This document shows, piece after piece, positions 37,571 through 48,005 of a stretch of DNA of 64,000 nt. The notes under the pieces were generated by a model. The model saw nothing but the letters and a program-made list of their open reading frames with translations, was not told the DNA's origin and made no database searches. The stretch's first letter is position 1. Every line of letters starts with the position of its first letter. Made by a program: the position numbers and the translations under genes. The DNA comes from Paracoccidioides lutzii Pb01 (Eukaryota > Ascomycota > Eurotiomycetes > Onygenales > Ajellomycetaceae). The stretch spans positions 372,001 to 436,000 of the forward strand of contig NW_015440950.1 in NCBI RefSeq assembly GCF_000150705.2, given 5' to 3'.

Positions 37571-38733
37571 ATGGACGAAGAGGAAACATATTCCCTCACC
37601 TCGACGATTCGAAATCACGAGTTAGTATTGTTTTATTTTCCTTTACTTTCCTGTCTCGTATTATTCTTGACGTGTGGGTATCCGTCTCGATCTGAAGAGC
37701 TAACACCCGATTGTCGCAATGTCTGTAGATATTTCGGACATCGCAGATACCATGCCTACCATGCTGGGGAATACTTCATGCCGAACGACGAGGAGGAACA
37801 GGAACGTTTGGATCTGATGCACCATTTGTTTCTCCTCAGCTACGACGAAAAGCTCTATAGTGCCCCCATTCCAAAGAACATTGGGCGCACCCTAGATGTT
37901 GGATGTGGCACAGGGATTGTGAGCAAATCCCCCGTTCCGGCGTCTGTAACTTGTAGTTAGCTACGGCATACTAACTTGTTGACAACCTCGGGGGTAGTGG
38001 GCTATAGATTTTGCGGATGCCCACCCCACAGCCAAGGTCATCGGTACAGATCTTTCTGCCATACAACCGGGCTACATCCCTGAGAACCTGCAGTTCGAGG
38101 TTGACGACGCTGAGGAGGACTGGCAGTATAACCATCTGTTTGAGTTCATCCATATCCGAGGTATGGGCGGATCGATAAAGGATTGGCCACGGTTACTACA
38201 GCAAGCATATGACAACCTGGTACCAGGAGGTTGGATCGAACTGGTCGAATTTGATGCGTGGGCTTCAACTGATGATAACAGCCTCCCTGAATCGTCAGCT
38301 TATAATCAGTTTCAGACCCTCTTGGGAGAAGCGTCGGAGTTGTTCGGCAAGCCAGTAAACGTGGCAAGGGACTTCCGGGGATTTGTGGAGACTGCAGGTT
38401 TCGAGAATATTGGGGAGGACAATCGAAAGATACCATTATCACCTTGGCCAACGGATAAGAAACAGAGGAAGCTCGGTAACTATATGCAGATGGCCATGTC
38501 GGAGTCTCTAGAGCCCTATGCTCTTGCTCTGTTTACAAAGATGTTGAACTGGGACAACATCATGATACAAGCCCTGCTTGCTGGGGCAAGGAACGACCTT
38601 AAGAATATGGATTACCATATATATACCGTTCTGTAAGGAACAAAGTTTTATTCCTACGGCATAGGGTTAATAGGGTTCACAAGCTAATCAGTGCTGCAGC
38701 CACCGCATATATGCCCAGAAGCCAATGTCTTGA
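37571..38733 (+). CDS. LaeA-like SAM-dependent methyltransferase
   Basis: Class I methyltransferase of the large fungal LaeA-like group. Four exons: 37571..37620, 37729..37918, 37998..38632, 38700..38733, giving 302 residues. Family blocks are RRYHAYHAGEYFMPNDEEEQ, SAM motif I LDVGCGTGIWAIDF (residues 72-85, across intron 2), IRGMGGSIKDWPRLL and LVPGGWIELVEF. The last intron (GTAAGG donor, GCTAATC branch, GCAG acceptor) replaces a premature TAA by the ending HRIYAQKPMS, which matches the usual IY-x-x-[GA]QKP tail of the family. Substrate is unknown. As the gene nearest the polyketide synthase start, 3.4 kb away and divergent, it might act on the polyketide, but this group is large and often unlinked to pathways. 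Confidence 0.85.
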
Positions 38734-39665
38734 ACAGCCTCACTCTGAGATAAACAACCACGCTCATGAATGCAGCATACTCCTATTCGCAGTTTCTGCC
38801 CAGTGTGCCCGATTATATATAGCGGATTCGCAATTTCCCGCCACCCCTCCGAATTTTCCTATGTTTATATTCAATGGTTTTTTTTTTTTTTTTTTCCCAC
38901 ATCTTTTTTATTTTACTCTCTTTTTGGGAGGAAGTGTGTCTGAATCCGTTTGGGAGTTCTGTTGTCTTTTGCATGGCGCGTAATGCGGTTCCATCAACTG
39001 TCGCTTATTTTTTTATTTTGTTATTTTTTATTTCGTTTGCTCTCCACTTTCATCATTTCTGTCAACTTGACCACCGCCTTGCTTATTCATTTCTGTTTGC
39101 TTTTTTAATACCATATGTCATATGTGGAGTAAATGTCATTTGGGGAGAAAATACTTTCGGGAATATTTCCTGTTTTTACGATAGTTTTTGTTTTAAATTG
39201 CAGAATTGTTTCGGCAGCCAAAAACTAATTAATTAGTTAGTTAGTTAGTTACCATTAGTTAATCTTTGTTCCAATCCAAGGCTGAAGCTCCCGCTCCCAA
39301 GATCCAGCTGGCATTGCTAAGTCGGTTCCATGGATCAGGTCCGTGGGTTTCCTGTTTGAATGGTGCAGTCGTCGGTGGGATCACGTGCAAGTAGAGCCCA
39401 TTTTCTTGGCGGTTGGACCCAACCCCGCGCAGATAGAAAATCTATCCCCCTCTTTTACCACGCATGCAAGCTTTAATAATAGGGGAACGGGTAATCTAGG
39501 AAAAGATCTAATCTCCTATTGTTTACCTCTCAATCTCCATTCCTATCGTAACAATAGTAAACCAATTGCAGATCCAGTGGCCTTTGTTGCTGGGTGTTAG
39601 TTTTGTGTGAGCTGACCCCCCCACTCCCCGCATTGGCCCCGATATACCGCCATTCCATCATAACC
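38734..39665. other. Intergenic, 0.9 kb
   Basis: T-rich, with an 18-nt T-run at 38878-38895 and TTAG tetranucleotide repeats at about 39229-39250. Upstream region of galactokinase; no gene is supported. Confidence 0.55.
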
Positions 39666-41419
39666 ATGGAAGCTCCAAACGAGGAGCTTGTCCCGCAGAC
39701 CCAATCCATAACAGACGTCTACTCAAACGATCCTGGGAGTGGAGTTAGCGTTTCCTCCGACCAGAAACTCCGCTGGAACAATTTCATTGCCCAATTCAAA
39801 AAGCTGTATGGTGCGGCTCCGGATTTTGTCGCCCGGAGCCCTGGCAGAATCAATATAATTGGTGAACATATCGACTATTCACTATACGATGTCCTTCCAA
39901 CTGCTGTCAGCGTTGATGTTTTGATTGGTATCAAGATTCATCCTGCAGAAAAGAATCAAGAATCGTGGGCTAAAGTGGCCAATATCACTGATGCCAAGTT
40001 TCCCGCTAGCCAGTTTACTATTCCTAAAGATAGCGATATCGAAATTGATCCCAAGAAGCATGAGTGGGTTAATTATTTTAAGGCAGGCCTGCGGGTGGCA
40101 TTGAAATGCCTGCGGGAAAAGAATAAGTCTGGGAACTTTGCTCCTGTTAGTTTTGAGGTGCTGGTGGATGGCAATGTTCCCCCCGGAGGAGGAATATCCA
40201 GCAGCGCGGCATTCGTCTGCTCCAGTGCGCTGGCCGGAGTAAAGGCCAATGGCTATGATATTTCGAAGCAGGAGCTTCAGGATATAGCTCTCGTTTCCGA
40301 GCGTGCTGTTGGAGTATATTCTGGAGGGTACGCTATCCCTCACCCAATAAAACGCATATATTATGTCTGACCAAACCCTTCCCAGAATGGACCAAGCAGC
40401 GTCCATTTTCTCCCGTCGCGGATACCTCCTCTACGTCCGTTTCTTCCCAACCTTCCACATCCAACACGTCCCCATTCCGAAATCAGAGCCAGAAATAACC
40501 TTCCTAGTTGCCCAAAGCTTCATCACATCCAACAAAGCCGAAACCGCTCCACGTCACTACAACCTGCGAGTCGCAGAATGCACCTTAGCCACCATCGTCC
40601 TTGCCAAGATGCACAATCTCACGCTCCCCAAGGACTCCAGCTCGCTAGGTTACAGCCTGCGTAACTTTCAAGAAGAACTAATGCGCAAAGAAGGCCGTCT
40701 CCAAGACCCTCAGGAATACCAACTCGACTCCATTATCATGGCTGCCGCAGATTACCTGACCAGGGAAGAAGGCTATACGCGTGAAGACATTGCTGCGCTG
40801 CTAGAAATATCCGTCCCAGAACTCGAGAAGCAATTCCTCTCCACCTTCCCCGTGCAAGCGGAGCGCTTCTTCCTCCGCCAACGTGCCCTGCATTGCTTCA
40901 AAGAAGCAAGACGCGTCCTGGACTTCAAGGCCTGTCTTGCCCGGTCTCAACACCAGGGCCATCTGGACAATCACAATGTCCAATACCTGGGCCAATTACT
41001 TAATGAGTCCATGGCTTCTTGCCAAGAGCTGTACGACTGTACTTGTCCCGAGGTGGATGAGATTTGCAAGATTGCTCTGCGGGCTGGTGCGTTAGGGAGT
41101 CGAATTACGGGGGCCGGTTGGGGTGGATGCACTGTCCATATGGTTCCGCAGGACAAAGTTGCGGATGTGATGGAGGCGTTGAAGAGAGAGTATTATTCTC
41201 AGAGGTTTCCGGATCTTAGTCCGGAGATGTTGGAGCAGGCTATGGTTGTTAGCAAACCATCGAATGGCTCTTTTGTGTAAGTGCTTCGTCTTTTGTTCGC
41301 TTGTATTGGTTTTGTCTGCTGCAGGGTTGGGATGGCGTTTTGCTAATAGTAGTACCCTTTCCTTTTTGGGGGGTTTGGTGACTAGGATCTCTGGAGCTGC
41401 GATTCTGGAAGCCGCATAA
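39666..41419 (+). CDS. GAL1: galactokinase
   Basis: GHMP kinase that phosphorylates galactose at C1, the entry step of the cytosolic Leloir pathway. Exons 39666..40327, 40386..41276 and 41386..41419 give 528 residues. The galactokinase signature RSPGRINIIGEHIDYS is at 58-72, the GHMP ATP-binding loop PPGGGISSSAAF near 172-183, and the third motif TGAGWGGCTVHMV near 461-473. Intron 1 restores GVYSGG-MDQAASIFSRRGYLL. The last intron (donor GTAAGT, CTAATAG branch, CTAG acceptor) is likely but optional: unspliced, translation stops at once (TAA 41278-41280) at 518 residues, spliced it adds ISGAAILEAA. No other Leloir gene is adjacent. Galactose kinase rather than N-acetylgalactosamine kinase is inferred from the signature and fungal context. 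Confidence 0.93.
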
Positions 41420-42361
41420 GCTTGTGAATACCTTCTTTTCATTCAGGTATGCCTTTCAAATCAGGTTTACTAGGACAAAATGGGAATATTTTGGACACCT
41501 GAAGGTGTTCATGGCCCTTTTTACATGTGCTGTTTCATATTGTCGAGCGATATTTGGTAACAAAGATATGTACAGATCTAAGCAGGAGTTTAGAACAATT
41601 CCTTCCCTGTAAATAATGCATAAATGGCTCATGGCCTGAAGGAATGCTAACAGGTCTGTAATGGTACATACATACATATGATGAATGGCATTCAGGCATG
41701 TGTAACAACCTAGGTAGATAGCCGCCATTAACCTGGATAATTGAATATGAATACTTCTATCATATCATGCCCTTGTTGTGCACTAGCTGCCAGGTCGTCT
41801 GCGTGAGTAAACACCCGTCAAGCAAGCCCCCAACCTTCACGCATTTACTTACGTGGGCGGATCTGTCGTTGGTTACACCAAGGGTGAACACATTTTCTGG
41901 AACAGTAGTTCCTCGTTGATTGGACACTGCATCAACCCAATAGTGTTTGCAACAATCCATATTCGGTAATTGGTATAATTCGCTCGTTTGATCCCGAAGA
42001 GCCGGAACGACCAGGCAAAGATGTCCACGGACCACGTGGCAGCGTTCCTGCAGATGAACGGCAAAATTGACATGCAGGAACTGTTTCCCTGGTTTGAGTT
42101 GGTCCGGAGGTGCTTTCAAGGGTAAAGCGGGACACGGGGGTGGTGGATGGGTATACCCGAATCATCAAGCTAGCCCCTCGAACTAGCCCTTCTATCCTCC
42201 TCCCAACTTCTTTCTTTTCTTTTTTTTTTCTTTCTTTTCTTTCTTTTTTTTTTTTACCACAGTGTATGTGGATGTCGTAAAGGAATAAAATTAGCTGTCA
42301 GTGAGGATTTTCAGGCAATCCCTGATCCCGCATCGCACCCTATCAATATGGTGACGCTACG
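41420..42361. other. Convergent intergenic region, 0.9 kb
   Basis: 3' flanks of GAL1 and the RNase H2 subunit. A C/T tract (TTTCTTTC units) lies at about 42210-42255. No gene is supported. Confidence 0.55.
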
Positions 42362-43750
42362 CTACATCTTCTTCCCAAAAAAGGCACTTAATTTTTTCAT
42401 CCCCTTAACATTTACCTTTTTCAAATCTCTCACCCCTCTCGACTCACCCAACTTCTTCTTCTTCTCTTCCTCCTCCTTCTTGCGTTTCTTCTCTGCTCTG
42501 ATTTCTGCGCCCTCGTCATCTTCCACGCCCCGTTTGCGGGAGAAGTCACTCGGTGAACGAGACGCTAGTACTTTCTCGCGCAGTTCAGCAATGTGTTTCA
42601 GATGTTGGGTGAGGGGGGAGAAATCCTTGGGGCTTTTTTCGGATGATGAGAGGATGTTTTTGACCCGGGATGAGAGATGTTTGGGGAGATAGGATGATTG
42701 CAAGAATGATATTGCTGTGTGGATACGGAGTAATTGGTGGATGTCACAATTGGGTGATAGCGATTCGTTCGTAGGCGGTGTAATGACTGTGTTTGGAGTA
42801 GAGACGTCAGACGACGTAAAAGAAGTAGCAAATGACGTTGTAATTGGAGTTGTAGAATCCGTGGTCTGTGACTCGACTTTCTCAAACGAATTATTCGCAC
42901 CACTAGCCACATCAGACACGTCTGAAGTTGACGTTAGAATGTCGTCCCTTTTCACGCTGAGAATTGGAAGTTCCAATGCCCTATGTATAAAATGCTCTTC
43001 CAGGCTTGGTGGCAGCCCATTTGCCGCCATCCTCTCCGCCTTGGATACCAGTTCTCGAACCAATTTTTCCTCATTGAGCCTATACATTGTCTCCCCAGCC
43101 TCAACAGTGTCGCATACAGCTGCCATTCTCGCCACTGCTTTTGATCTGAGCGAGCCAAGTAGAATTCGTCTTAAGGGCTTTGAAACGTTATCTTGAAAAT
43201 CGAGCATATCATCAAGCGGTTGGAATAATTTCTGGGCTGTTGAATAACCACTGGCAGCTGCTAATATCGGCAGAAGAAAAAACAAAAGGTCAACGGGCGT
43301 TGTGACGAGCAATTGTGCGTGTTTTGCAACTGTCGCTTTGGTTGGTGCCCAGTCCAGGACCACTTGATGAATGACCTCATTTGCTTCTGCGCTGGAGCCA
43401 CTAGATACCATCCTATAGCATCCATTTTGTGCTTCACCCTCGCGTTTATCTGCTACTGGACTCGCATTGGCTTTTGTTGTTGTTGTTGTCGTCCCGGTGA
43501 AGAGAGTGCTTCTTGGAGTGGAAGAGGAGGAGGATATCGCCGTAAACTCGTAGAGACCCAATTTGGGACAAAAGAAGTATCGACTTTGGGTACCGGTTCG
43601 TGGATTTTCCAGGGAGATGAATCGAGCATCGTCACTTGCATTGGAGGGGAGGATGAGCGTTTTAGTAGATTTCGAAGGAACAGAAGCGGGTGTGCTTTGG
43701 TCGACTTCATCATTTGAAACGTTCCTCGCAGGCGCAGATCTTGTCCTCAT
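42362..43750 (-). CDS. RNH202: ribonuclease H2 subunit B (Rnh202 family)
   Basis: Non-catalytic subunit of RNase H2, which removes ribonucleotides misincorporated in nuclear DNA. Single exon, 462 residues. The N-terminus has the beta-rich core (TKTLILPSNASDDARFISLENPRTGTQSRYFF), followed by DLLFFLLPIL and the helical winged-helix region (FQPLDDMLDF, CDTVEAGETMYRLNEEKLVREL). The middle and C-terminal regions are Ser/Thr- and Lys-rich. The end (KGMKKLSAFFGKKM) is a PIP-box-like motif, comparable to the MKSIDTFF-type PCNA-binding motif of human RNASEH2B. It is divergent to MCM10 with a shared G1/S-type promoter. Confidence 0.88.
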   Translation of the reverse strand: MRTRSAPARNVSNDEVDQSTPASVPSKSTKTLILPSNASDDARFISLENPRTGTQSRYFFCPKLGLYEFTAISSSSSTPRSTLFTGTTTTTTKANASPVADKREGEAQNGCYRMVSSGSSAEANEVIHQVVLDWAPTKATVAKHAQLLVTTPVDLLFFLLPILAAASGYSTAQKLFQPLDDMLDFQDNVSKPLRRILLGSLRSKAVARMAAVCDTVEAGETMYRLNEEKLVRELVSKAERMAANGLPPSLEEHFIHRALELPILSVKRDDILTSTSDVSDVASGANNSFEKVESQTTDSTTPITTSFATSFTSSDVSTPNTVITPPTNESLSPNCDIHQLLRIHTAISFLQSSYLPKHLSSRVKNILSSSEKSPKDFSPLTQHLKHIAELREKVLASRSPSDFSRKRGVEDDEGAEIRAEKKRKKEEEEKKKKLGESRGVRDLKKVNVKGMKKLSAFFGKKM

Positions 43751-43893
43751 AGTTACTTAAAGCGGGTGATACAGTTGTAGAATCAAGACATATGCATGAT
43801 GTGCTTAATACGGAGTCGACCCTGGGTTGTTGGAGGTTATTGGAGTTGAGTACAGAAAATTTGATGATGGAATGAAAACTTTCGCTATCCCTT

Positions 43894-43901
43894 GACGCGT
43901 C
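43894..43901. promoter_or_regulatory. MCB element GACGCGTC
   Basis: Perfect MluI cell-cycle box (ACGCGT at 43895-43900) in an 8-nt palindrome, 145 nt from the RNH202 start and about 410 nt from the MCM10 start. MBF (Mbp1/Swi6 or Res) sites of this type drive G1/S expression of replication genes in yeasts. Confidence 0.65.
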
Positions 43902-43911
43902 GGGGCTAAAA

Positions 43912-43918
43912 CGCGAAA
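43912..43918 (+). promoter_or_regulatory. SCB-like element CGCGAAA
   Basis: Matches the CRCGAAA consensus 11 nt after the MCB. A third related core, GACGCGGAAA, follows at 43921-43930. Confidence 0.55.
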
Positions 43919-44308
43919 TTGACGCGGAAACGGCTGTGAAACCCGGGTTAATTTTCTTGAACTTTTTATAATAAAAAAAGAATAATAATGAAATGAAATG
44001 AAAACAAAAAATGCAACACTGCAACACCATAACACTGCAACACTACTTAGATAGCACTGTCTTGGTTAGCTGACAACCGTCTGCGATATGTGAATGGCCG
44101 CAGAGTCAGATATGTGAATTGATTTATCCTACTCCTGCTCGCCGTCAACTAAACGGTTTAATGTCGCTGGTGAATTCCTGGATGAATCTGTGGCATCGAG
44201 TTGTTTTGATACGAACGAGCTATGGGCTGAGCAAGAAAGGGGCAACGATACAAATCCTACCTTCTAAATTATCCAGATTTCTGTCACCTCAGGTGCTTGG
44301 TTGACGAT

Positions 44309-46797
44309 AGTATGTTTATAACCCTTACTTCAATCTCAGCCCATAATTTAATAACGGATTTGAAAAAGTGGCGGATCTACATTGGCCTCCCAGATCTCCC
44401 TACGAGGCTCTCATGAGTTCCCCAAATGGCCGGAAGAAAATTCAAGAGATACAAAACCGTAGACACGCCGCCAAGTCCGCAGCGAAAAACATTGATACCA
44501 CACCGTATGCGCGAACGAAAGCCAACCATCAACTGTTGGAAGATGGGTTGGGAAATGATATCGAGGAAGATGACGATGAGGAAACACTGCAATTGAAACT
44601 GGCTGCGATTGAGGCACGATTGAAACTGAAGAAATTACAGCAGAGCAAGTCCAAACCAACACCATCAGATTTTGCGGCGAGATCCAATGGCGGTATACCT
44701 GCTTCTGCTGCCTCACGACCATCCAGCCGGTTCCTTATGGAGCGCAAACGGAAAGCAGCAGACATGTCACAACAGGAGAACGTACAGGTACCAGTGTCGC
44801 CCACAAAGAGAGTGGTATCCACTACTGAACCAGTCTCACCGCGACGCATTATACTTGGAATCGACAAGGGGAAGAAAGGAAACGAGATATCTTTAAGGCG
44901 CCCCCCAACTTCTAGGCCAGCGGGGAGACCAATATGCTCTGCGGGAGGATACAGGGATGATGTATTATTACGAAGGGGACACTGTTCAGCCAGTCGAAGC
45001 ACAGGCATTGCATTTGATGAAGCAGTACAAAGACCCAAGAGCTTTAGTGAAAGGATTGCTGAAAGCAGATCAATTGATAAAAGCAGGACAGAGAGGGCAC
45101 AACTTCTGCACCGTAAAAGAACTTCTGCGTTTGCGGTGAACAAGGAGGAGATAGAGCGATTTCAGCTTGCGGCGAAGGAGGAATCAGGCAACACATCCAG
45201 CTTTGAGTCTCCAAGAAGAGGATACCACGTTGAGGAGTTTACTAGAGCTGATGTCATTCAATCTTTTCATCGGCCAGGATCCGCACTTCTGAAAACCAAA
45301 AGCATTCCGAGCGTTCACGCAAGTCCCTCTGCTACAGTACCAACCACTGTACAAGGAGCTAATAATCAAACTCTGGAATTTCCACTCCAGGCAGACGGGG
45401 GTGCTGCACAATCATCACTGACGAACAATGACAGTACCGGGAAAGACGTGCAAGATATGAACCCTACTAAATCCTCTGATCCGTCCAAGTTTGAGCCGTT
45501 TTCTGGCCTTCGCCTTTCAAGTCGCATTTTGCCTCACTCATTCCTGACCCGAACCCTTGATTCCAAAAGTCCAATGCGAATTCCCGACCTTCTAAAAACT
45601 ATTAAAGGGCCTCATTTTGATCCCCCGGACACGGATGGCGATTACGTTGTATTTGGCATAATCGCCTCGAAGTCAACCCCGAAGGAACACCAAGATGTAA
45701 AAAAGGGCACATGCAAAAGAACAGATCTTGATGATGACGGTTCCAAAAATACCTCTAAGTACATGGTTCTCACCCTGACGGACCTAAAATGGTCCATAGA
45801 TCTTTTCCTCTTCTCCACTGCATTCCCCAGATACTACAAACTTGTCCCAGGCACCGTCATTGCCATCCTAAACCCGTCGATAATGCCACCTCCACCTAAC
45901 AAACTCGACACTAACCGCTTCAGCCTTACCCTAAACTCATCTGACGACACTATTCTCGAAATTGGCAAATCCCAAGACCTCGGATTCTGCAAATCCATCA
46001 GAAAAGACGGAAAAGTATGCGAATCGTGGGTCGACGGCCGAAAAACCGAATTCTGCGAGTTCCACATCGACCTCCAATTACGCAAGACAACAGCGAAGCG
46101 GATGGAAGTGAACAGCGGACCCGGCCTCTTTGGACCGGGTGGGCGTTCGGGCTCCCGCAGTGGAATGTTTAGCAGGAGCAGCGCACTTCAAGATCGGGAC
46201 CGGTATGGACTGAAGCCTGAGGGCGCGCAGACAGACCGGTCTACAGGATCTACGTATTACGTTGCCCCTCCGGTTCCAGGAAATTTCTCAGCGGCTCGTC
46301 TACTCGATGCAGATGATCCGTTCATTGCGGCTGCGAATGACTTTCAGCGCGGTGGCTACGGCAAGCTGGATCGCATGCAGAAACGCCTCGCGGATCAAGA
46401 GCGGGAACGCAACATTGCAAAATCGCTTGGGCAATCTAGTTCCGTTGGGGCTGAATATCTTCGCCATAGACATGCGAATAGCGCTTCTGGGCGAGATAGT
46501 GCTGCTGCTGTTGTTACCGGTAGTAATGGGCTCAATTCTACTTCCGGAAATGGTAAAAGAGGGGACAAATACTCTGGGCGTGCGGAACAATCAGCACGGA
46601 TAGCGCTGGAATTGGACAGCACGACGAAAAATGCCAGTAATGTCAAGTTGGGTCCGATGAAGAAGGGTGCTGTTAATAAGAAGACGAGATTTGTTACTGC
46701 CAAGGGCATCAGGGATGCTGGAAGGGATAGCCTGGGTGGTTCTGTGGAGGTTGGTAATAACAATGTGGATTATGATGATGACTTGGATATTGCGTAG
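44309..46797 (+). CDS. MCM10: DNA replication initiation protein Mcm10
   Basis: Nuclear replication factor that binds the CMG helicase, single-stranded DNA and polymerase alpha. The main exon is 44369..46797. Its frame opens without an ATG before the conserved WPPRSPYEALMSSP block. The best model places the A of the start codon at 44309, with an intron 44310-44368 (donor GTATGT, TTAATAAC branch, acceptor AAG), so the ATG is split, giving 809 residues. A later ATG (MSSPNG) would lose the conserved block. The OB-fold region starts near EPFSGLRLSSRILPHSFL. The zinc finger is Cys541-x9-Cys551-x11-Cys563-x2-His566. The C-terminus is disordered, with GPMKKGAVNKKTRFVTAKGIRDAG resembling the conserved Mcm10 tail. 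Confidence 0.9.
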
Positions 46798-46934
46798 CAT
46801 TTTTCATTTCATTCTTCTTATGATAGAGTTGGTATTCTTTTTCTCCTTCTCGCCCTCCGGAATGATTTTTATTTTTCAAAAAAAAAATTTCAAATTCTTT
46901 TTCTTTTTTCTTTCTTTCTATTTTCTTTCTTTCT

Positions 46935-46965
<31 letters not shown>

Positions 46966-47567
46966 GAGAACTTACCCTGGCTTCCTCACGGACAAGATAT
47001 GTAATTGCGAGTTATGAGGTATGCTTTTGATTTGGGGCAGTGGTAGTGGTTGTTATTGCTGGATAGCATGCTTTTCTCAAAATGAGATGACTCTTTACAC
47101 GAATGAATGAAAATATATCTTATTTCCACCAAGGATATTAACACATTGTTCTGTATCAAGGTCTCTAGAATCTGGCTTTATAGATACTTGTCTTGTCGAA
47201 GATTAGCAACTCCATATTTGAAATAAACGGAAATGAGAATAGAACGGCAGCAGTCACCGTTCTCATACATGTAATATAATTCAATTTGGTACTTTCAGCT
47301 ATGTAACTAGGGGACCAGGACAAGAGCATCCTTTAAAAAAAAACCTATGAATGGAGGGAGGCATGGAGGGACGAATGGGAAAACGTATAAGGGGGGCGCC
47401 GTACTTGTAAACAGGAAAACGGAAACACTAAGTCGGGCATTGTAGAAGTAGAAGACAGACATTTCTTCCTTCTCCTTACCAAAAAGGAAAAAAAACCTAG
47501 AATCAGACACTAGGTTTGATTGAAGAGTAAATCAACAAAAACGAGCGCTGAAATTTAATTTTGTGGC

Positions 47568-47598
<31 letters not shown>

Positions 47599-48005
47599 GG
47601 AACATGACCAAGGTAAAGACAGATATTCAGCCAAGCCGGTTGTTCGGTCGGGATGCTTGAAAGAAAATTCAAATGAGAAAACAAACGGACGTTGAGAGGG
47701 GCAAAGGTGAGAAAGTGCTGCCGTGATAATAGAAATAAAGTAAATGCCGTATTGCCGTGGTCGTAATCTCGTCAGAAATAGATTAAAGCAGGAGGAGAAG
47801 GGGGGAAGAAACCTGGGAGAAGAGCATGTGCACAACTCAGTAGACATAACAAAACGGTGCAATAAAGAAAAGATCTGTACTGATTGAAGGTAAAGAATGC
47901 AACCAATCAATGTGACATGAATTACAAACAGGGGGAAATTTTTGCGCATGTAAGATGGGGACTTCTAATACTCTAGCGAACGACAACATAAACAAATCTC
48001 CCTTT
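46798..48005. other. Convergent intergenic region, 1.2 kb, with T- and A-runs
   Basis: 3' flanks of MCM10 and the orphan gene. A 29-nt T-run lies at 46937-46965 and a 27-nt A-run at 47568-47594, both close to expected 3' UTR ends. No gene is supported. Confidence 0.6.

Larger units (their letters stand above)
43751..44308. other. Divergent promoter RNH202/MCM10
   Basis: 558 nt between two replication-linked genes. It holds the MCB and SCB-like motifs listed separately. The right part is the MCM10 5' leader, ending in the proposed exon boundary at 44309. Confidence 0.6.

Noticed and set aside
39223..39263. TTAG tandem repeats considered as telomere-like
   Set aside because: The unit is TTAG, not TTAGGG, and the array is only a few copies long within ordinary intergenic DNA.
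37571..41419. GAL1 and the methyltransferase as members of a polyketide cluster
   Set aside because: Galactokinase is a primary metabolism gene with no known role in such pathways, and LaeA-like methyltransferases are numerous; adjacency alone is not enough, so only the methyltransferase is kept as a tentative link.
44122..44304. 61-codon plus-strand frame upstream of MCM10
   Set aside because: No recognisable domain; it lies in the leader region and is more likely 5' UTR sequence of MCM10.
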